Shown piece by piece: positions 44,808 through 52,864 of a stretch of 64,000 nt of DNA (position 1 is the stretch's first letter; every line of letters starts with the position of its first letter). The stretch is from JBKEDC01 sp047975205. GTDB lineage: Bacteria; Bacteroidota; Bacteroidia; Bacteroidales; Prolixibacteraceae. Made by a program: the position numbers and the translations under genes. The notes under the pieces were generated by a model that was given only the letters and a program-made list of their open reading frames with translations, did no database searches and was not told the DNA's origin. The stretch lies in NCBI GenBank assembly GCA_047975205.1, contig JBKEDC010000024.1, forward strand, positions 15,326-79,325, given 5' to 3'.

Positions 44808-44843
44808 AAACCGCCGCCTTGGTATCACCAAGAGCGGCGGTTT
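44808..44843 (-). terminator. tRNA-Leu terminator
   Basis: AAACCGCCGC / GCGGCGGTTT stem extended inward by CTTGG/CCAAG pairing, 9 nt downstream of the tRNA 3' end on the minus strand. Confidence 0.85.
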
Positions 44844-44851
44844 GTCGTTAG

Positions 44852-44933
44852 TGCGGATGAAGGGACTCGAACCCCCACGCCGTAAGACACTAGATCCTAA
44901 GTCTAGCGCGTCTACCAATTCCGCCACATCCGC
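44852..44933 (-). tRNA. tRNA-Leu (anticodon TAG)
   Basis: An 82-nt class II tRNA: acceptor GCGGATG/CATCCGC with discriminator A, anticodon stem CTAGA/TCTAG with loop CTTAGGA, a long variable arm (GTGTCTTACGGCGT) and a T loop GGTTCGAGTC. CCA is not encoded. Confidence 0.95.
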
Positions 44934-44943
44934 TTAACGATTG

Positions 44944-44974
44944 CAAATATACGATGGTTTTTATTACCTGCAAT
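44944..44974 (-). promoter_or_regulatory. Promoter of tRNA-Leu
   Basis: On the minus strand ATTG (44974-44971), 19 nt, and TATATTTG (44951-44944) fit the Bacteroidetes consensus with one mismatch. The -7 element is identical to that of tRNA-Val. Confidence 0.75.
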
Positions 44975-45078
44975 AGCCCGCTACAAAAAAAGTTCACTTT
45001 TTTTCAATATGCTATTGCAAAATATTCAAAACCAACGCCTTGCAATGATTTAATTTTAGTGTCATTTCGGCAAATAAA

Positions 45079-45882
45079 CTATTCATCATGTTGTCTAGGT
45101 TCTTTATTCATGAACCAATAGGTCAGTTTGTCTAGCAATCTAGGCCAAAACTTACTCAAGAATACGGTAAATCTTCCTTCCCAGAAAGTCAAAACAAGCT
45201 GTCTTTTCCTTCGTTTTACAGATTTATATATGCGAGATGCCACTGTTTCTGCCGACATCATTTTTTCTTCTTTTCGCGGAGTTTCTCCCTGTTCTTCTCC
45301 ATGTGCGGTTAAAGCCGAAAAGCGAATCTCAGAAGTTGTAAATGCCGGAGCAGCTACCAATACATGCAAATTGTGTGGTTTATTCTCTATCCTCAGTGTA
45401 TCTAAGAATCCGCGGACAGCAAATTTGGAAGATACATAGGCAGTTCTACCTGGCAAGCCCACATAACCGGCAATAGATATAACCCCCACAACCGAGCCCT
45501 TCGCTTCTAATAAATGGGGTAAAGCATATTTCGTGCAGTAAATTGTACCCCAAAAATTAACATCTATCACTTGCTTGAGTACTTTCACGTCAACATCTTC
45601 AAAATTTGCACGCATGGAAACACCTGCATTATTTATAAGCACATCAATCCTACCATAGGCAGATAATGCTGTTTGAATCAATCGCTCACAATCTGCTTCC
45701 TTCGTCACATCAGTTTCGCAAATCGTAACGTTCAACGTGCCCAATTCTTCTTGAATGACTCGTAGCCGCTCTAATCTTCGTGCTCCGAGAACAACCCTTG
45801 AGCCTTTCCGTACGAACTCATAAGCCAAAGCTTTACCAATACCTGAAGAGGCTCCCGTTATGATGACTACCTTATCTTTCAT
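45079..45882 (-). CDS. Short-chain dehydrogenase/reductase
   Basis: A 267-residue classical SDR. It has the cofactor loop IITGASSGIGKALAYEF followed by VVLGARRLERL (Arg residues suggest NADPH). NNAGVSMRANF, a Ser in SIAGYVGLPGR and the catalytic YVSSK are also present. The C-terminal region has a hydrophobic stretch (LVLTFWEGRFTVFLSKF), typical of DhrB-like SDRs. The substrate is unknown. It stands alone. Confidence 0.9.
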   Translation of the reverse strand: MKDKVVIITGASSGIGKALAYEFVRKGSRVVLGARRLERLRVIQEELGTLNVTICETDVTKEADCERLIQTALSAYGRIDVLINNAGVSMRANFEDVDVKVLKQVIDVNFWGTIYCTKYALPHLLEAKGSVVGVISIAGYVGLPGRTAYVSSKFAVRGFLDTLRIENKPHNLHVLVAAPAFTTSEIRFSALTAHGEEQGETPRKEEKMMSAETVASRIYKSVKRRKRQLVLTFWEGRFTVFLSKFWPRLLDKLTYWFMNKEPRQHDE

Positions 45883-46450
45883 TGTTTTTTCTTGTTTTCT
45901 TCTTTACAAAAGTAATCTTTTTTATTGCTATCTCTACATCGCTCTAACATTTTGCTATTATCTTTCCAAAATAAATATTTAGAAATCAGAACTTTATTAA
46001 AGTTAAGTCAACTTAGCCGACTGTACACTCAACACCTCACTTCAAATATACGAAAACTAAAGATATTAATTGACTTTATCAATTAATATTCATGATAAAA
46101 TAGATGGTCATTTCTAAATAAAATAACCACAAACAACTAACAAACAGCATATTAAATATGAATACTAGCATGAGAAAAAGAGAAATCACAGCTAATTCAC
46201 GCAGTACTTACCAAAGAATAAAGCAAATAACAGCCGATTCATTCAATACGTATTAATGAATGAAGCCAATGACAAATAATTTATTCCATACTCATCAACA
46301 AATAAGATGACTTACAGTTAAGTCAACCAATACTCATCAACAGATTAAGCATAACTTTAGCTTGACATTTCTTATTTCTATGTTATAACAGCATGCTTCT
46401 TTCGAGAGATATCAATCTTTTTAATAACTTTCGGGAAATAAGAATAAACC
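45883..46450. other. 568-bp gene-free AT-rich region with repeated motifs
   Basis: No plausible gene is present. ATACTCATCAACA occurs at 46288-46300 and 46330-46342 (period 42). GTTAAGTCAAC occurs at 46002-46012 and 46317-46327. An imperfect palindrome TTCATTCAATAC/GTATTAATGAATGAA lies at 46238-46264. These may be binding sites for regulators of the VOC gene or relics; no function is assigned. Confidence 0.4.
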
Positions 46451-46831
46451 ATGAAAATTGAACATTTAGCACTCAATGTACCCGATTCGGCAGCTATGGC
46501 CGATTGGTATGTGGAGCATTTGGCATTTAGAATAGTAAAGGCAGGTACATCTGCTCCTTTCGTGCGCTTTATTGCCGACACTGAGGGCTGTATGCTGGAA
46601 TTGTATAGCAATGATTCAGCTCCTATATTTAATTACCAACACGTGCATCATTTATCTTTACATTTGGCTTTTGAAGTAGATCATCCGGATGTCATCAAAG
46701 AAAGATTAGAAGCCGCAGGAGCAAGTTTTGTAGAAAAGATAGAAACTGCCGATGGCGATACCCTTATTATGATGAAAGACCCTTGGAACATATCAATTCA
46801 GTTGTGCAAACGTGCAGAACGAATGATTTAA
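46451..46831 (+). CDS. VOC superfamily (glyoxalase-like) protein
   Basis: A 126-residue single-module vicinal-oxygen-chelate protein: KIEHLALNVPDSAAMADWYV with a metal-binding His near the start, GCMLELYSN with Glu, HHLSLHLAFEVD with His, and MMKDPWNISIQL. The length is right for one VOC subunit that forms dimers. Members include glyoxalases, dioxygenases and resistance proteins; the substrate here is unknown. Confidence 0.85.
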   Translation: MKIEHLALNVPDSAAMADWYVEHLAFRIVKAGTSAPFVRFIADTEGCMLELYSNDSAPIFNYQHVHHLSLHLAFEVDHPDVIKERLEAAGASFVEKIETADGDTLIMMKDPWNISIQLCKRAERMI

Positions 46832-47028
46832 CCCAAAATACATATTAGCTAAAGCATAAAGACGACACTCCTTTATTTACATAAGGATAAAGCGTATGCA
46901 ATGGGTTTAGAAACTTACAATTACACTGCCCATATGTTTCTTTTGTGAAAAATATAATTAAAATAGTTGTTTTTGTATTTGTTATTCAACAAATATTACT
47001 AGCTTTGCTTTCATAATGAAAGATAATC
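46832..47028. other. Spacer before the ilv leader
   Basis: AT-rich, no gene seen. Its right end holds the ilv promoter listed next. Confidence 0.4.
46978..47007 (+). promoter_or_regulatory. Promoter of the ilv operon
   Basis: TTTG (46978-46981), an 18-nt spacer and TAGCTTTG (47000-47007) fit the Bacteroidetes consensus, the spacer being one nt short. The leader peptide starts 22 nt after the -7 element. Confidence 0.6.
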
Positions 47029-47094
47029 ATGAAAAGTCTTACTAACATATCAATTATTAACGTCCTGCTCGTTGTCATTTCGAATATGAAGTGA
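47029..47094 (+). CDS. ilv operon leader peptide
   Basis: A 21-codon frame starting MKSLTNISII and continuing NVLLVVISNMK. Ten of 21 residues are Ile, Val or Leu (Ile 7, 9, 10, 17; Val 12, 15, 16; Leu 4, 13, 14). It stands before an attenuator and the genes that make exactly these amino acids. Its stop codon (47092-47094) lies in the antiterminator segment 47091-47099, so ribosome position would control which hairpin forms. Composition and pairing together make this convincing. Confidence 0.85.
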   Translation: MKSLTNISIINVLLVVISNMK

Positions 47095-47153
47095 GAATGT
47101 TCCTATGGATTATAATATACGGCCATTCTCGCTTATGCAAGAGTGGCTTTTTT
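47091..47153 (+). promoter_or_regulatory. ilv attenuator (antiterminator and terminator)
   Basis: The terminator is GCCATTCTCGC (47122-47132) paired with GCAAGAGTGGC (47137-47147), with one wobble and one mismatch, then TTTTTT (47148-47153). The competing antiterminator is GTGAGAATG (47091-47099), which pairs with CATTCTCGC (47124-47132) of the first terminator arm. It ends 38 nt before ilvD. Confidence 0.85.
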
Positions 47154-47190
47154 GTTGGGGGAAAGTGGTCTTTTAAAATAAAACAATAAG

Positions 47191-49020
47191 ATGCTAAATA
47201 AATTAAGATCGGCAGCAACAACCGAAGGACGAAGAATGGCAGGAGCACGCAGCTTATGGCGTGCTAATGGTGTTAAAGAAGAACAATTTGGTAAACCCAT
47301 GATTGCAGTGGTTAACTCATTCACGCAATTTGTTCCCGGACATGTACATCTTCACGATATCGGTCAGTTCGTAAAAGGAGAAATTGAGAAATTAGGGTGC
47401 TTTGCCGCCGAATTTAACACCATAGCTATTGATGATGGTATAGCCATGGGACACGATGGAATGCTGTATTCTTTGCCATCGCGCGATGTAATAGCCGATA
47501 GCGTAGAGTATATGTGTAATGCACACAAGGTTGATGCCATGATATGCATATCAAACTGCGACAAAATTACACCGGGCATGCTAATGGCAGCCATGCGCTT
47601 AAATATACCGGCAATTTTTGTTTCCGGAGGTCCTATGGAAGCCGGTGTGGTTGGCGAAAATAAATACGATTTAGTTGATGCCATGGTGAAAGCTGCCGAC
47701 GACTCATACAACGATGATGATTTAGATGAATTGGAACGTAGTGCTTGCCCTACTTGCGGAAGTTGCTCGGGAATGTTCACCGCCAATTCCATGAATTGCT
47801 TGACCGAAGCCTTAGGCATGTCGCTTGCCGGCAACGGAACTATTGTTGCCACTCATGCTAATCGGAAACGATTATTTGAAGAAGCAGCAAAAAAAATCGT
47901 GGAAATTACCTACGATTACTATCAGAACGACAACGAAAAGGTTTTACCAAAAAGTATCGCTTCTATCGATGCATTCAAAAATGCCATGAAGTTAGATATT
48001 GCCATGGGAGGATCCACAAATACCGTTCTACACCTCTTAGCCATAGCACAAGAGGCAGATGTTAATTTTACCATGAAAGATATTAATGAGCTTTCACGCA
48101 TAACACCGAACTTATGCAAGGTAGCCCCTAATGGTCATTATCATGTGGAAGATGTGAATAGAGCCGGTGGAATATTGGGCATATTGGCAGAACTGAACAA
48201 TAAAGGCCTGCTTGAGCTTTCAACTAATAGAGTAGATGGCTTATGCTTAGGAGAAGCTATTGCTAAATATGACATTCAAAATAAATCGGCTAAGCCTGAG
48301 GACGTGAAACGATACTTATCGGCACCGGGCGGAGGACGAAACTTAGTAATGAGCTCACAGGAAAATTATTACGAATCATTCGATTTAGATAGAGAATCAG
48401 GCTGTATCAGAAGTTGCGAATATGCATACAACCAAGATGGAGGATTAGCCGTGCTGTATGGTAATATTGCCGAAGATGGCTGTATCGTAAAAACGGCAGG
48501 TGTTGATGCCTCTGTGTATCAATTCAAAGGAACTGCGCGCGTGTTTGAATCTCAAGAGGATGCCGTAAATGGTATTCTAGGTGAAGCTGTTCAAGCCGGT
48601 GATGTGGTTATCATTCGTTATGAAGGGCCGAAAGGAGGACCGGGCATGCAAGAAATGCTCTATCCTACTTCATACCTTAAATCTATGCAGCTCGACAAAC
48701 AATGCGCACTGCTTACCGACGGACGTTTCTCCGGAGGAACATCAGGTTTATCTATCGGTCATGTTTCACCCGAAGCTGCGGCCGGAGGATTCATTGCTCT
48801 GGTAAGAGATGGCGATAAAATCGAAATAGATATCCCTAATCGCGAGATAAATGTATTGCTATCTGAGGAGGAGCTTGCCGCTCGCCGAAAAACAGAAGAA
48901 GCAAAAGGAACAGCAGCTTATAAACCCGTCAATCGCGATAGAAAAGTCAGCAAAGCCCTTAAAGCCTATGCCAGCCTAGTTTCATCGGCAGATAAAGGAG
49001 CAGTTAGATTAATAGATTAG
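47191..49020 (+). CDS. ilvD: Dihydroxy-acid dehydratase
   Basis: An iron-sulfur enzyme giving the 2-oxo acids of valine and isoleucine. The 609-residue protein has the cluster cysteines in CISNCDKITPGM and CPTCGSCSGMFTANSMNCL. GGSTNTVLHLLAIA, GRFSGGTSGLSIGHVSPEAA and the C-terminal VNRDRKVS segment complete the family pattern. The length is standard. First structural gene of the operon; it is followed by ilvB after 18 nt. Confidence 0.97.
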   Translation: MLNKLRSAATTEGRRMAGARSLWRANGVKEEQFGKPMIAVVNSFTQFVPGHVHLHDIGQFVKGEIEKLGCFAAEFNTIAIDDGIAMGHDGMLYSLPSRDVIADSVEYMCNAHKVDAMICISNCDKITPGMLMAAMRLNIPAIFVSGGPMEAGVVGENKYDLVDAMVKAADDSYNDDDLDELERSACPTCGSCSGMFTANSMNCLTEALGMSLAGNGTIVATHANRKRLFEEAAKKIVEITYDYYQNDNEKVLPKSIASIDAFKNAMKLDIAMGGSTNTVLHLLAIAQEADVNFTMKDINELSRITPNLCKVAPNGHYHVEDVNRAGGILGILAELNNKGLLELSTNRVDGLCLGEAIAKYDIQNKSAKPEDVKRYLSAPGGGRNLVMSSQENYYESFDLDRESGCIRSCEYAYNQDGGLAVLYGNIAEDGCIVKTAGVDASVYQFKGTARVFESQEDAVNGILGEAVQAGDVVIIRYEGPKGGPGMQEMLYPTSYLKSMQLDKQCALLTDGRFSGGTSGLSIGHVSPEAAAGGFIALVRDGDKIEIDIPNREINVLLSEEELAARRKTEEAKGTAAYKPVNRDRKVSKALKAYASLVSSADKGAVRLID

Positions 49021-49038
49021 ATAAAAATAGAACAAGAT

Positions 49039-50736
49039 ATGGCAGAACAACAAGTTACAGGAGCAAAGGCTGTTATAATGTCTTTGTTGGAAGAAGGAGT
49101 TGATACTATCTTTGGGTATCCGGGAGGAGCAATCATGCCCATCTACGATGCTTTGTATGATTATGACAAGCAAATAAACCATATTCTTACTCGCCATGAA
49201 CAGGGAGCTATTCACGCTGCTGAAGGTTATGCAAAAGTAACCGGAAAGGCCGGAGTAGTCTTTGCAACTTCGGGCCCGGGAGCTACCAACTTATTAACCG
49301 GAATTGCCGATGCTCAAATAGATTCTGTGCCCTTAGTGTGCATAACTGGGCAAGTTGCATCTCCTTTGTTGGGAACCGATGCCTTTCAAGAGTCAGATAT
49401 GATTGGCCTTTCTATGCCGGTTACGAAATGGAATTATCAAGTAACTGATGTGAGTGAAATACCTGTTGCTCTAGCCAAAGCATTTTATATCGCTCAAACA
49501 GGTCGTCCGGGTCCGGTACTTATTGATATTGCTAAAGATGCACAATTCCAAAAGGCAAACTTTGAATATATCAAACGTCCCAAGATTCGTTCTTACGTAC
49601 CCGAACTCCCAATCAATGAAAATAAGGTATCTGATGCCGTTCAGCTCATAAATGAAGCCAAGAAACCCATGCTATTGGTAGGACAAGGGGTCATCATAGC
49701 TAATGCAGAACAAGAGCTTTTGCAATTTATGGATAGAACAGGAATCCCTGCGGCCTATACATTACTCGGGCTTTCTGCTATACCCAGCAATCATGAACTT
49801 AATGTGGGAATGTTGGGAATGCATGGAAATTATGGTCCGAATGTAAAAACCAATGAAGCCGACTTACTTATCGCCGTAGGCATGCGTTTTGATGATCGTG
49901 TTACCGGCAAGGTGAGTGAATATGGTATTAATGCAAAAATCATTCATATAGAAATAGACCCGGCTGAAATTAATAAGATTATTAAAGCTAATGTCGGCGT
50001 AGTAGGAAATGCAAAGAAAGTACTCCCTATGCTTACTCAATCTGTTTCTCAGAATAATCACAAAAGTTGGCTATCTGAATTTCGAGCTTGTGATAAGGTA
50101 GAACACGAAACCGTAATTGAAAAAGCCACTGCTCCGAAACAAGGAGGAATGACTATGGGTGAAGTTGTACAAGCGGTATCAGATAAAACTCGACATAATG
50201 CCGTGCTAGTTACCGATGTTGGTCAGCAACAAATGATAGCCTCACGTTATTTTAAGTTTACACAATCAAAAAGCAATGTAACATCAGGCGGATTGGGAAC
50301 AATGGGTTTCGGCATCCCTGCATCTATCGGTGCACAGATAGGAGCTCGAAACAGAACCGTTATTTGCTTCGTAGGTGATGGCGGATTTCAAATGACCTTG
50401 CAAGAATTGGGCACTATCGTTCAAAACAAGCTCCCGATTAAAATCATTATACTCAACAACAACTTTCTGGGCATGGTTCGTCAATGGCAAGAAATGTTCT
50501 TCGATCGTCGATACTCTTTTACAGAGCTGCACAATCCTGATTTTGTAACTATATCAAAAGGATTCGGCATGGCTGCACATAAAGTAGAAAGAAGAGAGGA
50601 GCTATCCTCTAGTGTAAACACCATGATGGCACATGACGGACCCTATCTATTGGAAGTAGCAGTGGAAAAAGAAGAGAATGTGTTTCCGATGGTTCCCGTA
50701 GGCTCTTCAGTATCAGATATTATATTGGAAGCTTAA
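49039..50736 (+). CDS. ilvB: Acetolactate synthase, catalytic subunit
   Basis: A TPP enzyme forming acetolactate and acetohydroxybutyrate. The 565-residue protein has FGYPGGAIMPIYDAL, the catalytic Glu in RHEQGAIHAAEGYA, GVVFATSGPGATNL, the FAD-binding region around LIAVGMRFDDRVTG, and the TPP motif CFVGDGGFQMTLQEL with ILNNNFLGMVRQWQ. It is followed by its regulatory subunit after 16 nt. Confidence 0.97.
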   Translation: MAEQQVTGAKAVIMSLLEEGVDTIFGYPGGAIMPIYDALYDYDKQINHILTRHEQGAIHAAEGYAKVTGKAGVVFATSGPGATNLLTGIADAQIDSVPLVCITGQVASPLLGTDAFQESDMIGLSMPVTKWNYQVTDVSEIPVALAKAFYIAQTGRPGPVLIDIAKDAQFQKANFEYIKRPKIRSYVPELPINENKVSDAVQLINEAKKPMLLVGQGVIIANAEQELLQFMDRTGIPAAYTLLGLSAIPSNHELNVGMLGMHGNYGPNVKTNEADLLIAVGMRFDDRVTGKVSEYGINAKIIHIEIDPAEINKIIKANVGVVGNAKKVLPMLTQSVSQNNHKSWLSEFRACDKVEHETVIEKATAPKQGGMTMGEVVQAVSDKTRHNAVLVTDVGQQQMIASRYFKFTQSKSNVTSGGLGTMGFGIPASIGAQIGARNRTVICFVGDGGFQMTLQELGTIVQNKLPIKIIILNNNFLGMVRQWQEMFFDRRYSFTELHNPDFVTISKGFGMAAHKVERREELSSSVNTMMAHDGPYLLEVAVEKEENVFPMVPVGSSVSDIILEA

Positions 50737-50752
50737 ATAAAACTAGAAAATT

Positions 50753-51298
50753 ATGAAGCAAGAGTTTATAATAAGTGTTTATTCCGAAAACAATATCGGA
50801 TTACTAAATCGATTAGCCATTAATTTCACGCGTCGCAAGATGAATATTGATAGTCTTACCGCTTCGGAGTCTGCTATCTCAGGCGTATCTAAATTTACTA
50901 TTGTAGTCGATGAAACAGAAGAACGAGTAAAAAAAGTGGTTGGCCAAATCGAAAAGATGGTAGATGTGCTGAAAGCCTTTTATCACACCAACGATCAAAT
51001 GGTGTATCAAGAATTAGCACTATATAAAGTATATACATCTGCCCTTTATGACAGTGCCCAGATTGAACAGTTAGTTCGAAAATCAGGGGCTCGTATTTTA
51101 GAAATCACCAGAGAGTTTACGGTAATCGAGAAGACAGGACATAAGGCAGACACTCAACAGTTGTTTGAAGATTTATCTCAATTTGGTGTACTCCAATTTA
51201 TTCGATCCGGCAAGATTGCAATAACACGTGATCCTATCGAACGACTATCTGAATTCTTAAAAGAACGAGATACACTATTAGAAAGACACGAACAGTAA
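50753..51298 (+). CDS. ilvN: Acetolactate synthase, regulatory subunit
   Basis: A 181-residue small subunit. The N-terminal ACT domain (FIISVYSENNIGLLNRLAIN, IDSLTASESAISGVSKFTIV) normally binds valine for feedback control. The C-terminal domain follows (ARILEITREFTVIEKTGH, GVLQFIRSGKIAITR). Slightly longer than E. coli IlvH. It lies 30 nt before ilvC. Confidence 0.95.
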   Translation: MKQEFIISVYSENNIGLLNRLAINFTRRKMNIDSLTASESAISGVSKFTIVVDETEERVKKVVGQIEKMVDVLKAFYHTNDQMVYQELALYKVYTSALYDSAQIEQLVRKSGARILEITREFTVIEKTGHKADTQQLFEDLSQFGVLQFIRSGKIAITRDPIERLSEFLKERDTLLERHEQ

Positions 51299-51328
51299 GT
51301 TTAGATTAAAAATAAAATATTTAGAGAA

Positions 51329-52804
51329 ATGGCAAATTATTTCAACACGCTACCATTGCGCGGACAATTGGAGCAACTAGGAACCTGCGAATTTATGAGT
51401 GCTTCCGAATTCGCCGATGGAGTTAAAAAACTTTTAGGTAAAAAGGTGGTTATCGTAGGCTGCGGAGCTCAAGGACTGAACCAAGGGCTAAACATGCGCG
51501 ATTCAGGTCTTGACGTATCTTATGCTCTACGCGAATCAGCTATCAAAGAGCAACGTCAGTCATTCAAAAACGCTAAAGGAAACAACTTTACAGTAGGAAC
51601 CTATGAGGAGTTAATACCAACAGCCGATATGGTAGTTAACCTTACACCAGACAAGCAACATACTGCCGTAGTAAGTGCAGTAATGCCTTTAATGAAACAA
51701 GGGGCAATACTCTCGTATTCTCACGGTTTCAATATCGTAGAAGAGGGCATGCAAGTGCGCAAAGATATCACTGTAATTATGGTAGCGCCCAAATCGCCGG
51801 GTTCTGAGGTGAGAGAAGAATACAAAAGAGGGTTTGGTGTGCCAACCCTAATTGCCGTTCATCCGGAAAACGATCCTAACGGTGATGGCTTAGAAATTGC
51901 TAAAGCCTATGCAGTGGCAACCGGTGGCGATCGTGCAGGCGTGCTTCGTTCATCATTTGTAGCAGAGGTAAAATCAGACCTTATGGGAGAACAAACTATC
52001 CTTTGCGGTTTACTTCAAACCGGTTCCATTTTATCTTTCAACAAGATGATAGAAAATGGCATCGATCCTGCCTATGCTTCTAAGTTAATTCAGAATGGCT
52101 GGGAGGTCATTACCGAGGCCCTGAAACATGGTGGCATTACCAACATGATGGATAGACTATCTAATCCGGCTAAAATAAAAGCTTTCGAACTTTCCGAGGA
52201 ATTAAAATGCATTATGCGTCCACTATTCCAAAAACATATGGATGACATCATGAGTGGAGAATTTTCTCGCACAATGATGGAAGATTGGGCTAATGACGAT
52301 AAAAATCTATTGACATGGCGATCTGAAACTGCCAAAACTGCTTTCGAGAAAACGCCGGCAGGCAATATGGAGATTACAGAGCAAGAATATTTCGATAATG
52401 CAGTATTACTGATCGCTTTCGTGAAATCAGGAGTTGAATTAGCATTTGAAACAATGACCGAAGCAGGCATTAAGGATGAATCAGCTTATTATGAATCATT
52501 ACATGAAACTCCGCTTATCGCTAATACTATTGCACGCAAAAAACTGTTTGAGATGAACAGAATTATCTCAGATACAGCTGAATATGGCTGCTATTTATTC
52601 GACCATGCATGCAAGCCTCTATTAGCAAATTTCATGAAAAGTATCGATGTCGATGTCATAGGTAAACCTTACGGTGAAGGCAAAGGAAATGGTGTTGATA
52701 ATATTCAACTTATCACTATAAATGACATTATTCGCTATCATCCGGTTGAAGAAGTAGGTGCTTACCTGCGTGAATCAATGACTGCTATGAAAAAGATAGT
52801 TTAG
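51329..52804 (+). CDS. ilvC: Ketol-acid reductoisomerase, class II (long form)
   Basis: Isomerises and reduces acetolactate with NADPH. At 491 residues it is the long, knot-duplicated form found in E. coli, plants and some Bacteroidetes, not the short form of about 340 residues. Motifs are VVIVGCGAQGLNQGLNMRDS, SYSHGFNI, VMVAPKSPGSEVREEYKRG, GDRAGVLRSSFVAEVKSDLMGEQTIL in parts, and a second KARI C-domain near residues 350-480. Last gene of the operon. Confidence 0.96.
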   Translation: MANYFNTLPLRGQLEQLGTCEFMSASEFADGVKKLLGKKVVIVGCGAQGLNQGLNMRDSGLDVSYALRESAIKEQRQSFKNAKGNNFTVGTYEELIPTADMVVNLTPDKQHTAVVSAVMPLMKQGAILSYSHGFNIVEEGMQVRKDITVIMVAPKSPGSEVREEYKRGFGVPTLIAVHPENDPNGDGLEIAKAYAVATGGDRAGVLRSSFVAEVKSDLMGEQTILCGLLQTGSILSFNKMIENGIDPAYASKLIQNGWEVITEALKHGGITNMMDRLSNPAKIKAFELSEELKCIMRPLFQKHMDDIMSGEFSRTMMEDWANDDKNLLTWRSETAKTAFEKTPAGNMEITEQEYFDNAVLLIAFVKSGVELAFETMTEAGIKDESAYYESLHETPLIANTIARKKLFEMNRIISDTAEYGCYLFDHACKPLLANFMKSIDVDVIGKPYGEGKGNGVDNIQLITINDIIRYHPVEEVGAYLRESMTAMKKIV

Positions 52805-52823
52805 TTGTAATAATCTAGGCATA

Positions 52824-52856
52824 AAAAGAGTTCAACCTTATCGGCTGGACTCTTTT
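52824..52856. terminator. Bidirectional terminator after ilvC and murF-alr
   Basis: AAAAGAGTTCAACC / GGCTGGACTCTTTT stem of 14 bp with wobble pairs and a 5-nt loop, flanked by A- and T-runs. It serves the convergent ilvC and murF-alr genes. Confidence 0.85.
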
Positions 52857-52864
52857 CTCATCTC

